DNA from: Raphanus sativus
Taxonomy: Eukaryota; Streptophyta; Magnoliopsida; Brassicales; Brassicaceae
Length of the DNA: 64,000 bases
NCBI RefSeq assembly: GCF_000801105.2
Contig: NC_079511.1
Coordinates: forward strand, 19,553,792 to 19,617,791
Direction of reading: 5' to 3'
In this document: piece after piece, positions 52,646-63,236 of the stretch
Layout of the letters: the number at the start of each line of letters is the position of its first letter
How positions within the stretch are numbered: the first letter of the stretch is position 1
Notes under the pieces: model-generated
Database searches by the model: none
What the model saw: the letters and a program-made list of their open reading frames with translations, nothing else
Told to the model about the DNA's origin: nothing
Position numbers and translations under genes: made by a program

Positions 52646-53686
52646 TCCATGTTTGTTATAGAGGCTGTGATGTTTCTGATCAGGCTTGAGGTCTATCTCT
52701 TTCTTTTTCTGAAGCTGGAGCTGATCCTCATGAACTTCTTTAGGTGACAAAGGTACCAGCACTGTCTTCTTTCCATTAAACTCAAAAGAGTGCTTGTTGG
52801 TGAAGCCATCATGAACAACTCGCCTATCAAACTGCCATGGTCTACCAAGAAGAATATGGCTAGCTTCCATTGGTAATACATCACACAAGACTTCATCCTC
52901 ATATCTACCAATGGCAATAGGTACCAGCACTTGATTGGAGACTCGCATCTCACCTTCCTCATTGAGCCATTGCAGCCGGTAAGGTCTAGGATGTTTCTGA
53001 ACTTTCAAACCCAATTTCTTCACCATGGTCTCACTAGCTACATTGACACAGCTTCCACCATCAATAATAAGGCTGCACACCTTTCCCTGAACCAAACACC
53101 TAGTGTAGAAGAGGTTCTCACGCTGCTCAGTCTCTTCAGTCTTAGTTTGCAAGTTCAAGAGTCTTCTTGTAACCAACCTTCCTTTAACCGTTTCTACTTC
53201 ACTTTCTTCACCAGACCTTTCCAGATCAGAACCGGGGTGCTCTTCCTCTGATTCATACTCTCCATTCTCAAGTAGAATCATAACCTTCTTGTTGGTGCAC
53301 TCATTGGCATAATGTCCTCTTCCTTGACACTTGAAACACTTAACATCTCTAGTCCTAGAGCTTGTAGCTTCTGCTTTGCCCTTTTCTTTGCTGTATGGGT
53401 TGCTCGGCTTGGATTCTTCTTTCTGCTGAGGCTTGCTGTCCTTCACATGTGCTGGTTTCTCTTCTTTACTATACTGATACTTGCTGGACCCATAGTTGCC
53501 TCGCGAGTGATGCTTTCTCTTAAGCTGTTGCTCCACCAGAATAGCTTTGTGCAACATCTCTTCTATCTCAATATAGTGCTGCATCTCCACACTGTCTTGT
53601 ATCTCGCGGTTAAGTCCTCCAAGAAACCTTTCCATAGTAGCTTCTCTGTCCTCAGATATACCAGCCCTTAACATCAGCAACTCCAT
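52619..53686 (-). CDS. Reina-like gag C-terminus with zinc knuckle, and protease
   Basis: A 355-codon frame. It opens in gag (MELLMLRAGISEDREATMER), has a CCHC knuckle CFKCQGRGHYANEC near residue 117, and an acidic linker. The aspartic protease starts near residue 195: YTRCLVQGKVCSLIIDGGSC, where DGG stands in place of DSG/DTG, then SNQVLVPIAIGRYEDEVLCD and HILLGRPWQFDRRVVHDGF. It continues in KTVLVPLSPKEVHEDQLQL and is cut at KHHSLYNKHG by the foreign segment. The gag head is in another frame (53,698-54,384) after a two-base insertion near 53,690. Not expressible as a full gag-pol. Confidence 0.85.
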   Translation of the reverse strand: MELLMLRAGISEDREATMERFLGGLNREIQDSVEMQHYIEIEEMLHKAILVEQQLKRKHHSRGNYGSSKYQYSKEEKPAHVKDSKPQQKEESKPSNPYSKEKGKAEATSSRTRDVKCFKCQGRGHYANECTNKKVMILLENGEYESEEEHPGSDLERSGEESEVETVKGRLVTRRLLNLQTKTEETEQRENLFYTRCLVQGKVCSLIIDGGSCVNVASETMVKKLGLKVQKHPRPYRLQWLNEEGEMRVSNQVLVPIAIGRYEDEVLCDVLPMEASHILLGRPWQFDRRVVHDGFTNKHSFEFNGKKTVLVPLSPKEVHEDQLQLQKKKEIDLKPDQKHHSLYNKHGAPNRSRSL

Positions 53687-53697
53687 CTCCTGGTAGA

Positions 53698-54384
53698 CTA
53701 CTCTTCCACAGTCTTGGAGCCTTGTGTAAGTCTCCTCAATCTTTGATGAAGATCTCGGTGGTAGTGGTTAGGCACAAACCTCTTGCGCATAAGAGACTTC
53801 ATCTCTTGCCAAGTATCAACCGGATACTCTTGATTCATCCTCCTAGTAGTCACCAGTTGATCCCACCAGCTCAAAGCATAATCATAGAACTCAGTTGCAG
53901 CAAATTGAATCCTCTGAGCATTGGTGTAGTGTCGGCAGTTGAATACAATCTCAATCTTCTTCTCCCACTCAATATAAGCATCAGGATAACCTTTACCATG
54001 GAAGGGAGGGATCTTAAGCTTCAAACCAGAAAGCTCATCACGGTAAGGTCTTCTTTCATCATGATCACGACGGTTTCTTCTTTTACTACCTCGTGATGCT
54101 GAAGAAGAACCACTTCTCTCACTTCTGTGGCGCTCATAATAGTTGTTTGTCTCTTGCGAACCACCATGTTCTTGTGGAGTGTGAGTTTGACGGTTTCTCC
54201 TGCTTTCATGGCTGTGACCTTGACCAGTAGCTTGTCTAATCTCTTTTCTGATCTCTTCCATGTTATGTTTCATCATCACAGTCATGCTTTCCAACATGGT
54301 CTTATTCAGCTGAGCAGTCATGGCTTCCATCAACATCTTATTTCTTCTCATCAAGTCTGCTTCTTCATCACTCTCGTTACCCAT
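53698..54384 (-). pseudogene. Reina-like gag N-terminal part
   Basis: 228 codons from MGNESDEEADLMRRNKMLME, with a helical head, a Ser/Arg-rich linker (RSGSSSASRGSKRRNRR) and a Retrotrans_gag domain: LKIPPFHGKGYPDAYIEWEK, FNCRHYTNAQRIQFAATEFY and MKSLMRKRFVPNHYHRDLHQ. It ends at GSKTVEE and TAG, where an insertion breaks it from the rest of gag. It starts about 530 bp after the PBS. Confidence 0.85.
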
Positions 54385-54911
54385 TGATACCTGAGATCAA
54401 AACAAACAAAAGTCAGCCAGTAAGAGAGTTCAAGGAAGAAAGCAAATAAGGAAACAAGATCAGGCGGCAAAAAGATTTTAACAAGATTTGAATTTTCTTT
54501 GTAACGTAAACCGCAAGAATGCCAAGAGTCACTCACTATCAATCGATCAAAATACTCTAAGCTATCAGATTTCAACGATACAAGAACAGATCTAACAGTT
54601 TCAGACAGGTTTAACAACAGATCGAAAGAAAAACTGATAGAAACAACAGATCTAGAATAACAACAACAAGAAAGGATCAAATCTAGAACAGATCTATAAT
54701 AGAAACTTTTGAATCTACCAATTTCGAAACAACAAATCTCAGATCTATCAATTTTTAAAACACACAGCAACAGATCTAGCAAATACTGAACTGAAAGTGA
54801 ATCAAATCGACAGAAACAACATAACAAAACTCAGATCTATCAATGGTTATGAAAGCCAAGAACAGATCAAGTGAAAGCTTGAAGAAAACGAGCACTTTCC
54901 TAACCAGATTT

Positions 54912-54923
54912 GCTCTGATACCA
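54912..54923 (-). other. Primer binding site, initiator tRNA-Met type
   Basis: TGGTATCAGAGC on the minus strand, two bases after the 5' LTR end. Confidence 0.95.
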
Positions 54924-54925
54924 CA

Positions 54926-55718
54926 TAATACACTCCAAGGATGCTTCTCTGGTTGGTAATGGGATAGATCCCTTGCAAGTAGAGAATCAGAGACTCAATC
55001 TTCTTCAAGGTTTGTGGATTGTATGGTGACACAAAGAGTTATGGAAGGGACTCCTTGATACTCCTAAGTAATCAATCTCGGATATGATACACCAGGAAGG
55101 ATTACTCTTGTGGGTTTGTTAGATATGACACACTAACAATGACTCAAGAGATCTCAGAACTACAAGGAAGCTTGCAGCTGACAGTGAGAGAGACTAGAGT
55201 CTGAAATAAAAGATTGCATAAAATGAAACTAGGTTATCCGAGTACATATATATAGAGAGAGCAAGGAACAGGCTTCTTGGTCTCATAATGCGTCATAAAA
55301 ACAAACCATAGTCTAAAATAAAACATAAGATAGAATATCAAAGTCTGAATATCTTAAGTACATCAAATGAGTGATAGGAAAGCAACATATGACCTTATTA
55401 AAAATCTATCTTTGGAAAACCCAATGAGACAAAATCAAAGATAGGGAAAAAGAGCACACATATGTTACTTGCTCATTTGATGACTATCTAGAAAAAAAAA
55501 TAGCTTGAATTGTAGTAAGTGTGTCTTGGTTGATCAAGCTTCTTCCAAGACTTTCTTCTTGCTTCATGGATGTCTTAAGTAGTCCTCCAATGACTTCTTT
55601 GAGTTGTTTGCTTCTGGCTCGAGTCATGGGACCCTTAGGCATAGTGAGAACATCTTCATCAGCTGGTTCCTCCATGGTCTCCTTGTCTTCTTTGCTTGAC
55701 TGGTCCATGATCATATCA
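54926..55718 (-). repeat. 5' LTR of the Reina-like element
   Basis: 793 bp, about 96% identical by eye to 50,579-51,370. On the plus strand it begins TAATACACTCC and ends GATCATATCA. Followed by TSD AGGAA. Confidence 0.95.
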
Positions 55719-55723
55719 AGGAA

Positions 55724-56040
55724 CGACTATATCCATATTACAACACAAGATAGGATACATAGCAGTAGTCGTTCTCAATAACTCGGTAGGGATGTGAATG
55801 TTCGGAGCATGTCTCTGACATTTGTAACATTTGGAGGTCTACTCTTTGTAATCTGCTACCATCGTCTGCAAAAAGTGACAAATTCCTCTGATATTTCGAG
55901 AAAGAGCTCATCCGCCGAAGTAGTTACTAGCTGCACCTTTATGTGTCTCCACCATGATTACTTTAATTTCTTGGCCGTGGATGCATGTTAAGGTTTGATT
56001 GACGATGTAGCCCAACAGCTCTCATGAAGTGACCTCCAAA
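55724..56040 (-). pseudogene. Tat-type integrase, zinc-finger part, right of the nested element
   Basis: On the minus strand: VETHKGAASNYFGG near 55,955 (His-His part), then HFLQTMVADYKE and SKCYKCQRHAPNIHIPTELL near 55,830 (CxxC part), ending AMYPILCCNMDIVV at the AGGAA target. The next codons are at 50,578. Together they form the H2C2 zinc finger and the start of the integrase core of an old Tat-type gypsy element. Confidence 0.8.
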
Positions 56041-56571
56041 CTACGTGTCCTTGAGTTGAGCTTCATTCTGTATTCCTGGCTGCTTCTTTTTCAACAACTT
56101 AGCAAACGACATAAAGGTAACAAGCTCTCACTAGTGTTTTTCTCAAAATGTTTATCTCTCTCGCAATGATTTTCTAGTGAATATCTCGAAGTTCCAAGAG
56201 AACTACTAATCAATCTCAGTGCCTTTCTCAAAAGAATCAAATGGTAAATCAAGAGGAGAAGAAGAAGATAGACATATTGCAATATTTTTGTTGGAAACCG
56301 ATTGAGCAAGCTTGTGGATCATATTTCTCCTCGGTCTATATTATTTTCTTTCCTTTTGCTTTTCATCTTTGTTTTGTTTTTTATTCTTTTTTTTTATTTT
56401 TCTGTTTTTATAGATTTGAAACCAATCTGTTTTATTTTGCTTACAGAAGAAACATAAATAGATAAAATGTGTTTATAAATGGTGGAAAATTTAGAAAATA
56501 AAATGATAGATTTATCGAACTTGGAATGGTGCTCTCATGATGGTGCAGAGAATATTTGGATATATTTCTAA
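56041..56571. other. Spacer left of the TRIM-like element
   Basis: The left part may be further Tat-type pol but is too decayed to read. From about 56,330 it is T-rich and then AT-rich. No gene is supported. It ends with TCTAA (56,567-56,571), the TSD of the next element. Confidence 0.4.
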
Positions 56572-56888
56572 TATTAATAGAATAATTACTTTTATTATTT
56601 TATGGTTTTAGTGATTTTCTTATATTAAATTAGATTAGGGTTTTCTAAGATTAATGATTTATTATAAATATGCATTCAAGCAAGGATAAAGTTGTATTCA
56701 GTTTTATGATGATTTGATTAATAAAAAGAGTTTTTCTAAGAAAGTTTCTGAAAACCACTGAGATGAGTATTCTGAAAGCCTACAGAGTTTTTGATTAAGC
56801 ACTATGAAGAGTATTCACAAACTCAATTTTCGGGTATTCTTAGAGTCAAGAGATCTAATTCTATCCCTAAAAGTTTGTTGCTACATCA
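56572..56888 (+). repeat. Left LTR of the TRIM-like element
   Basis: Shares TATATTAAATTAGATTAG, AAGATTAATGATTTATTATA, TGATTTGATTAATAAAAAGA and TTTTCGGGTATTCTTA with the right LTR. Confidence 0.9.
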
Positions 56889-56927
56889 GTTGGTATCAGA
56901 GCCAAACTCCTATTATCTTGATCGCAT

Positions 56928-57182
56928 ATGCATCTACAACAACAACAAATAGTTGAGATCTTGGAGAAGTTTAAACAAGAAATCATCAAGTTTAAACAAG
57001 ATGTCAACAACGCTTTAAAAAAGTTAGAACAAGATCTCTGTAAGGGACTTAATAAGTTTGAACTAGCTTTAAAGAAGATCGAAGAAGCACAAGCTCAATA
57101 TATGAAATTGGATGATGAAAAAGATGACGAGAGCTTTATCGAAGATGATGTCCGTGTTGTTGACTTTGTCTTTAAAGATTGA
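56928..57182 (+). CDS. 84-codon coiled-coil frame inside the TRIM-like element
   Basis: Starts MHLQQQQIVEILEKFKQEII, 26 bp after the PBS. It is a Lys/Glu/Gln-rich heptad helix (NALKKLEQDLCKGLNKFELA) ending in an acidic tail (DDEKDDESFIEDDVRVVD). It could be a remnant of a gag N-terminus. No zinc knuckle or enzyme motif. Function unknown. Confidence 0.35.
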   Translation: MHLQQQQIVEILEKFKQEIIKFKQDVNNALKKLEQDLCKGLNKFELALKKIEEAQAQYMKLDDEKDDESFIEDDVRVVDFVFKD

Positions 57183-57437
57183 TCCTTTGAAAATTGGAAC
57201 TGTGCAACATCTTGATGATGAAGATTTTGTGCAGAATCTTGATAATCTGTTGCGTGCAATTTTGTACAAAAACATATTTGTGAAGATTTAAGTTACAAAC
57301 AAATCCGTGCAAAAGTCGTGAAAAACATGATGCTATTGAAGATTCGAGGAATAAATTTTTATTGAAGAACGGTTTAGATTCGAAGACTACGATCAAGATT
57401 CGAAGGCGAAACTTCTCCAAATATTATTATTATTATT

Positions 57438-57748
57438 TATTAATTGGATAATTACTTTTATTTTTATGGTTTTAATGGTTTTCCTATATTAAATTAGATT
57501 AGTGTTTTCTAAGATTAATGATTTATTATAAATAGACATTCAAGCATAAAGTTGTATTCCGTTTTATGGTGATTTGATTAATAAAAAGAGTTTTTCTAAA
57601 AAGGTTTTTGAAAACCATTGAGAAGAGTATTTTCAAATCCTAAAGAGCTTTTGATTAAGTATTGTGAAGAGTATTCACAAACCCTAATTTTCGGGTATTC
57701 TTATAATCAACGGATCTAATTTTATCACTAGAAGCTTCCGCTACATCA
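57438..57748 (+). repeat. Right LTR of the TRIM-like element
   Basis: Begins TATTAATTGGATAATTAC and ends CTACATCA, matching the left LTR with a few small indels. Confidence 0.9.
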
Positions 57749-57753
57749 TCTAA

Positions 57754-58869
57754 TAACACGTGATGCGATTATGGCCAACCTTTTGATGACTTTATTTGGA
57801 TCTGTCCAAGGAATTTCTCTCCAATGTGGTAATGGTATAATCCTAGGCCTCTTGGTCACGTGCAGACCTAACTAAAGATATGTAAAACCTAATGGCTGAT
57901 GCTAGTGAAAATTTAAAGAAGATATGCAATAGAACATTCAGATGAAGTTTAGTGTAGAACCAATGAAGAGCGTATGAAATCAACATCATACTATTTTAAC
58001 ACTTTGGAACACACTTTGGTGATAGATTGGTCACACAAGAGTTTTCCGAATAACTCTTGATACACCGGCTTTATCCTTAGATCCCACTTACTAAGAAATT
58101 GAAAATGCTTCAAAGGAAAAAGGAGAATCACTCCCAACGTAAACACGATTTTAATCAAAGATTTCTTGATTATTTCGTGGCTTTTAGGCCTATCTTTATA
58201 GAGTTACAAAATTTAGAATCTAAAGAAGAATGTGCTAAAATGATAATCATAGAAAATAGAAACGAAGACTAAGACTTTTGACTAAAATAAAATATATTTG
58301 CTGAATGACTTTTTGGTTGGCAAAGACCCTTGACCATTCCTTTGAAAAGTGAAGATTACGCTTCTGAAATGGGCCAAGACATTGCTCTTTGAGGCCTGGT
58401 TGAACTGGTTTCCTCCTTTATACATAATTTTGTTGTTTATCCATTTAATCCAAACAAGTCTATTTTGGATCACTTGATAAATCATTAAGCCTGTTGTCCA
58501 AAAAACAAAAAAAACCATTAAGCCCAATATTTTATTGATTGTATCATTTTTGGCAAGACTGGACTAGTCGTTGGTCCATCAGAAAAAGTTGGCAGTTTGT
58601 AGCTTATCATGTGATTGAACTAACTCACTTTGGTTGAGTTTCATGCTGCTACGACCGAATCCAACACTAGCTTGAATCAGGGACATTCTGGATCAACTTA
58701 AATATCCGACATCGAGTAAATTAATCTCCCTTTTGCCCATTTGACATAGGAATCCTCCTTGTCTAAGCTGACCGTCCATATCTTGCTGGCTGGTTGGTCT
58801 GGTTCATGAGATGAGCCAATCAGGATTGTATGAACCTCATTGTAGATCCTAAAATCTACACTAAGTATT
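57754..58869. other. Repeat-type spacer, no gene seen
   Basis: Non-coding. Parts resemble LTR or leader sequence (ACACAAGAGTTTTCCGAATAA near 58,033; GAATCACTCCCAACGT near 58,125), but no paired repeat or TSD was found. Confidence 0.35.
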
Positions 58870-59295
58870 TAATAGTGTTTGTGATGTAAACTGGGAAATG
58901 AAAAAGAATATAGGCAACAATATCCTTAGAACACAACGATGTAGTCGGAAATCGGTTGACAAAAATGGACTTTTATTGAGTAAGAGATCAGTTACAATGA
59001 ATGAAAATGATATTCAACACTACAAAGGAAATCGAGTAAGAATAGACTTAAGATAATATGAAACGAGGTCGATGTGAATAGTGTGCTATCTCTATGGTTT
59101 TCGACCTGTCCCTCTCTATGATTTCTTTTCTCTTTTATAGTTTCATCTTCATTTACTCGGGCGGAACCGACTCCGCGATCTCCGGGCTTTCGATGACTCT
59201 TTCTTCGATCTCGAACTCCTACCGTGGGCTCTTGCATATTCGGCCCATTCTCTTGGCTCAGCCTATTAAGGAAATATCCAAAATTGGGTCCAACA
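58870..59295 (-). repeat. LTR-like fragment with TATA box and AATAAA
   Basis: On the minus strand it begins TGTTGGACCCAATTTTGG, has a TATA-like ACTATAAAAG near 59,140, then CTTACTCAATAAAAGTCC near 58,975. This layout (TG start, TATA, AATAAA) fits an LTR. No partner LTR was identified in the window. The 106-codon frame here is not a convincing gene. Confidence 0.45.
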
Positions 59296-59329
59296 CTCAT
59301 GATAGATTTCATAAGGATTACATCTATTA

Positions 59330-59720
59330 AAACTTTGCATTTTTGCTTTCTCTGGTGGAGAATAAAGAAATTTCAATCAACCTTATTTGTGTATTTCCTT
59401 GGATTGTTTGGTGTATCTGGAAGTTAGGAAACAAGTTTTTAGTTGAAGGGTATCCTGTTCTTGCTGATGCTTTCATAAAATCTAGCTTTCTAGATTGTGA
59501 TCTCTGGTTTTTAGCCCAAAGTAGATAACAATTTGATGAATATAGAAAGGAATAAGAGATGATCTCTAATGTTCTTAGATGGAATCTTCCTGAAGAATCA
59601 TGGATAATATGCAATATATAATATCAGTTGTCGAAAAGAGTAAAACTGGAGGAGCTGCATGGGTGGTTAGAGATTCTAACGGTTCAATTCTTCTTCATAG
59701 TAGATTACCTTCATTAACAT
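59330..59720 (+). pseudogene. LINE RNase H remnant
   Basis: Forward frames give VFPWIVWCIWKLGNKFLVEG near 59,395, the region linking the LINE zinc finger to RNase H, then GGAAWVVRDSNGSILLHSR near 59,650 in another frame, the start of the RVT_3-type RNase H. Stops near 59,527 and 59,620 show it is dead. The domain order matches the LINE remnant at 5,870. Confidence 0.65.
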
Positions 59721-60202
59721 GAACTATGCTCTTGATGAAGCACTATCTTCCTTCATAGGATCCATTCAAAGCATGAGTCTCATAGATGCTTAAAAGACAT
59801 CTTTGAAAGTTTGGAGACAACCAAATTAAGGAACACACAGAGATTCAAGAACACTTTCTTGTATATTAGAAATATTTAAAAGAAATATTCCTAGATCTGT
59901 TTAATTCAATTTATTCTCAATCATACACGACTAGAGACGGACCAATTTCTAATCTCTCACACACAAAGACCGAGCTGCATTCAGAAGTCACTCACCTTTA
60001 ATTGCTAATCAACTGACAAGAAAAACCCTCTTGCTCAAGACGTTTTTCTCAATAGAATTTCTAATTTAAATCTATCCACAATAATTTAGTTATACTGACT
60101 CCCCATGCAATATTATTTTTCCTAATACTATGTTAAACCCAAATCTTCATTGCTTCACGCCAAAGCAATATCCTGGAACCAATGATTGACTAACACGTCA
60201 TC
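59721..60202. other. Spacer, no gene seen
   Basis: Possibly a decayed leftover of the LINE tail or other repeat. Nothing recognisable. Confidence 0.4.
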
Positions 60203-60218
60203 TTCCCTTAACAAACTT

Positions 60219-60461
60219 TTTTTTTAATAAAAGAAGGTTAAACCCGGATTTATTAAAGACACAGACCTAATCCTCGGGTGGGAGGTGCAGCCCACGGATA
60301 GACCTTCTCCCGTGTATTCAAATGGATCGTAAGCATGGACCCATATCCGCGTGGCCACGTGTGGAGCTAATAATTTGGCACTAGAGAGGAGTTGAACCCT
60401 GGCATGGACCAACAAGACACTCCTCCTCTAGTGGAGACCACTAGACCACCAAAACGTGGTT
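60219..60461 (-). mobile_element. tRNA-derived SINE, 243 bp, with 16 bp TSD
   Basis: On the minus strand the head carries a pol III A box TGGTCTAGTGG (near 60,445) and a B box GGTTCAACTCC (near 60,395). The body ends in a short A tail at about 60,226-60,219. The flanks are TTCCCTTAACAAACTT (60,203-60,218) and TTCCTTTAACAAACTT (60,462-60,477), a 16 bp duplication with one mismatch, as expected for LINE-driven insertion. The open frame of 63 codons here is not a gene. Confidence 0.9.
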
Positions 60462-60838
60462 TTCCTTTAACAAACTTGTAACGATGTAATACATATCATT
60501 CTGAATGTGTAACACCTCCTCTGTTTCATGAATGATCACGATCCTTTTCTTAAACTTACAATCTTTGCTCTAGAAACCAAAACCTTAGTTAAAGTTATCA
60601 GCCGACCAAAGCTTGGTCTAACTTTTCCGTACTTAAAGGATGCTAAGGTTCCAAATCTTCTTTTAATTCCTTTTTGAATAATTAATTTGGAAGCTCCTTC
60701 ATCAAATAGAGGTTCCTTTCTAAGTGCTAAAAGTGTGCTAAACCCTAGGATAGTAATTCATATGTTGCTACCGGTTATCCTCAATGGTTATCACATCTAT
60801 TTTATTCTGAAAATTTTGATTCTTTTTTGGGATGAATT

Positions 60839-61031
60839 CAGAGGCGGATCTACTTGAGCCAATAGGGTGTCATGTGACACCCCTTAAGTCAGATAAAAAT
60901 AAGTAACTTTTCCAAAAACCATTGAAAAATACCTAGCTTTTTTGAAATAGGTCCCCTCATGACACATCTAAACCCCAGTTCAATTCCCACTAATGACACT
61001 ATTGATTATTTTTGACACCTCTCCGCCACTG
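60839..61031. mobile_element. hAT-type MITE, 193 bp, perfect 8 bp TSD
   Basis: Ends CAGAGGCGGATC and, inverted, CAGTGGCGGAGA. Flanked by perfect GATGAATT duplications (60,831-60,838 and 61,032-61,039). The inner GGTGTCATGTGACACC palindrome lies near 60,866. No coding capacity. The ends match the widespread CAGTGGCGGAGCC-type hAT MITEs of plants. Confidence 0.9.
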
Positions 61032-61039
61032 GATGAATT

Positions 61040-63236
61040 AACTTGGTGTATAGATTTTTGCATATTGAAATGCCCTTGTTCTACTGTTTGGGTGGATTCT
61101 GTAGCTTTGGTTGCTATGGTGTTTTAGACAATTTGTTTAAGTCTATCACCTTCACCTTGATACTTCATTGTAAATGGTTATTTGCTTTTTAGAGCATTAT
61201 AATTTATAATACATACAGATGACCAAAAGAAAAAGAAAAGAAAACACCATTTTACCATTCTGGGGTTATGATAAAAGCATAAAGAATTTTAGAAAGACAA
61301 TAAATATAAAGCAGATGTATACAAGAACAAAATATAAATTTTTTGTTACATCTTATAGCAAAAATAAAAACAACAAAATGGGAAAAGAGGTTTTATTGTC
61401 TTTTGTTTATTGAGGCGAACATTGAACATTTTATTTTGTTTTTGTTACAGCACACACAAGAACACCAATGATTGAGTGAAGTAAGATAATTATAGATGAA
61501 GTATTCAATAGAAAATAAGAGACAAAGATATGATTTGATTTATATAAAATATACAATATAAGAAAGTGAATGGTGACGCAAGGTTCAATTATGGGAGGGA
61601 GTGGATGCCTACTTGCATGAATGAAATCTTTCAGCGCTCAACCGAAATACTTGAAAGAGTGGATGAACATGTGTTTGTTCCCATCTTCTTTTTCTTTTTT
61701 TGAAAGAATGTTTGTTCCCATCTTTTCTATATCGTTTTTGTTGATATCTCTGGTTTTAGATGTTTTATTAATATTTATTAAAATTATAAAATACATTATA
61801 GTATTTTATACCATAAAATACTAAATTTATAGTTATCTGAAATCAAAATAGTAAAAAGCACTTAAAATCAAACGCACCAAGTCATGATCCATTCTTATTT
61901 ACAAATTCAAAGAATCAACTGGTGAGCAAAAGATCTAACAAATGTATCTCGCTCAACACGGGAAACCCTATTTACTAAAAGTTCAACCTTTGACGAACCT
62001 CTTCCAAAAAGAAAAATTGGCTATTTAAGAGAGATGAATACCTTTAGGTAAGGTTAGATGAAAGTGAAATCAAGTATTTTGTAGCTAATTCGAGAGATAC
62101 AGCAATTTAATGAATAGATGTCCATCTAGCCTTGAAGCAAAGTTTTTGAACCCAACTCAAAGATTGAACCAGATAATTTTCTGGGCGACCGTATTATGAA
62201 ATCGATTGTGGAGGAATCGCAAGTTATTAAATTAATTAATTTTAATCTATAGTTATATATTTTCTGGTAAAAATATAATAAAATTTTTCATTTTTTAAAA
62301 ATATATAAAATATTTAAATTTGGTCTCTTTATTTTATTTTCATTTTCATTTTACATGTAAATGTGTAAAATTAATTTTAACCATTTAATAATATCCTGTA
62401 AAAAAGTTAGGAATTAATATATATAATAATACTTATCAAGACTTAAATCTCATAAGTTTTAGATATCTAATGTCAATTAAATTTTAAATCAAGATAAAAT
62501 TAAATTAAACATCAAGACTGTAATAAATGTTCGATAAAAATAATAAATTAATACCAAATCTCATTAACTAATCTTGGTTTTTTCTCTTATCGTTCATTAT
62601 ATCTTTTTAAGTGGCACAATCAAAATGTTCATCAAAATATAAATTTTACAATAAAATAGTTTAGTCGATGTTATATATGATTTTACATAATGAATAAGAT
62701 CAATGAATTTGATTCACAACAAATCATTATTTGTTTAGAAATATATAAAATAAAAAACAAGATAAAAGCATTTGATTCAAGAAAATAATAAAATCACAAT
62801 TTATATGATAGAAGTTCCAACTGAGAAGGCTAAAAATGCTATTCAGGAGACAAAGAGTATATGTGGCAGCAAAAAACGATAATTTTACAAGAAAACGAAA
62901 AACTTTAAAAGTAAAAACTTAAGTTATTTTTCGGGATACAAAACATATTTAGTCAAATAATTAAAAACCTAAGAAAAACTAAAAAATTACTCCCTGCCTC
63001 AACCGATAGTTCAACCGGTTGCTGGGTTATCGGGTTTACGGGTTTTGACGGATTTTATTTAATTTTTAGTTAGTGGATGTTTCTTAAAACATAAAACCAA
63101 ATTATTTAGTGGATAACCTGATTTATCTATCCGACCGTGGATCCAGATAGGGTAAAAAACACTTCCTTCAAAAGAAGTCTACCAGAGAGTTAGAGACAAA
63201 GCCAGTCATGAGCACAAACTTATCAAGCATGTGCTT
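61040..63236. other. AT-rich intergenic stretch, no gene seen
   Basis: Several short frames occur but none has recognisable domains or splice structure. A slightly more GC-rich patch lies near 62,150-62,215 and another near 62,995-63,160; both are non-coding as far as I can see. Confidence 0.45.

Larger units (their letters stand above)
50579..55718 (-). mobile_element. Reina-like Ty3/gypsy element, 5140 bp, TSD AGGAA, pol mostly replaced
   Basis: Two LTRs (50,579-51,370 and 54,926-55,718) flank an internal part read leftwards: PBS, gag, protease, then an unrelated LTR-like segment, then only the integrase tail, then PPT. Perfect AGGAA duplications lie at 50,574-50,578 and 55,719-55,723. Counting by eye the LTRs differ at about 30 of 793 positions (about 96% identical), so insertion is fairly recent. 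The protease wording (IIDGGSCVNVAS) and the C-terminal integrase tail are typical of Reina-type chromoviruses. The target is the older Tat-type integrase. Confidence 0.92.
56572..57748 (+). mobile_element. TRIM-like small LTR retrotransposon, 1177 bp, TSD TCTAA
   Basis: Two similar LTRs (56,572-56,888, 317 bp, and 57,438-57,748, 311 bp) flank a 549 bp interior. Perfect TCTAA duplications lie at 56,567-56,571 and 57,749-57,753. The PBS TGGTATCAGAGC (56,891-56,902) lies two bases after the left LTR, which ends CTACATCA. The LTRs begin TATTAAT rather than TG. The interior holds one short coiled-coil frame and no enzymes. Size, PBS and lack of pol fit TRIM/SMART-type non-autonomous elements. LTR divergence is larger than in the Reina-like element. 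Confidence 0.85.

Noticed and set aside
53312..54096. Two plus-strand frames of about 120 codons with hydrophobic segments
   Set aside because: They are antisense shadows of Reina-like gag and protease, which have clear domain matches on the minus strand.
61621..61824. 67-codon frame at the right side as a host gene
   Set aside because: No domain, no splice pattern, AT-rich composition; not supported.
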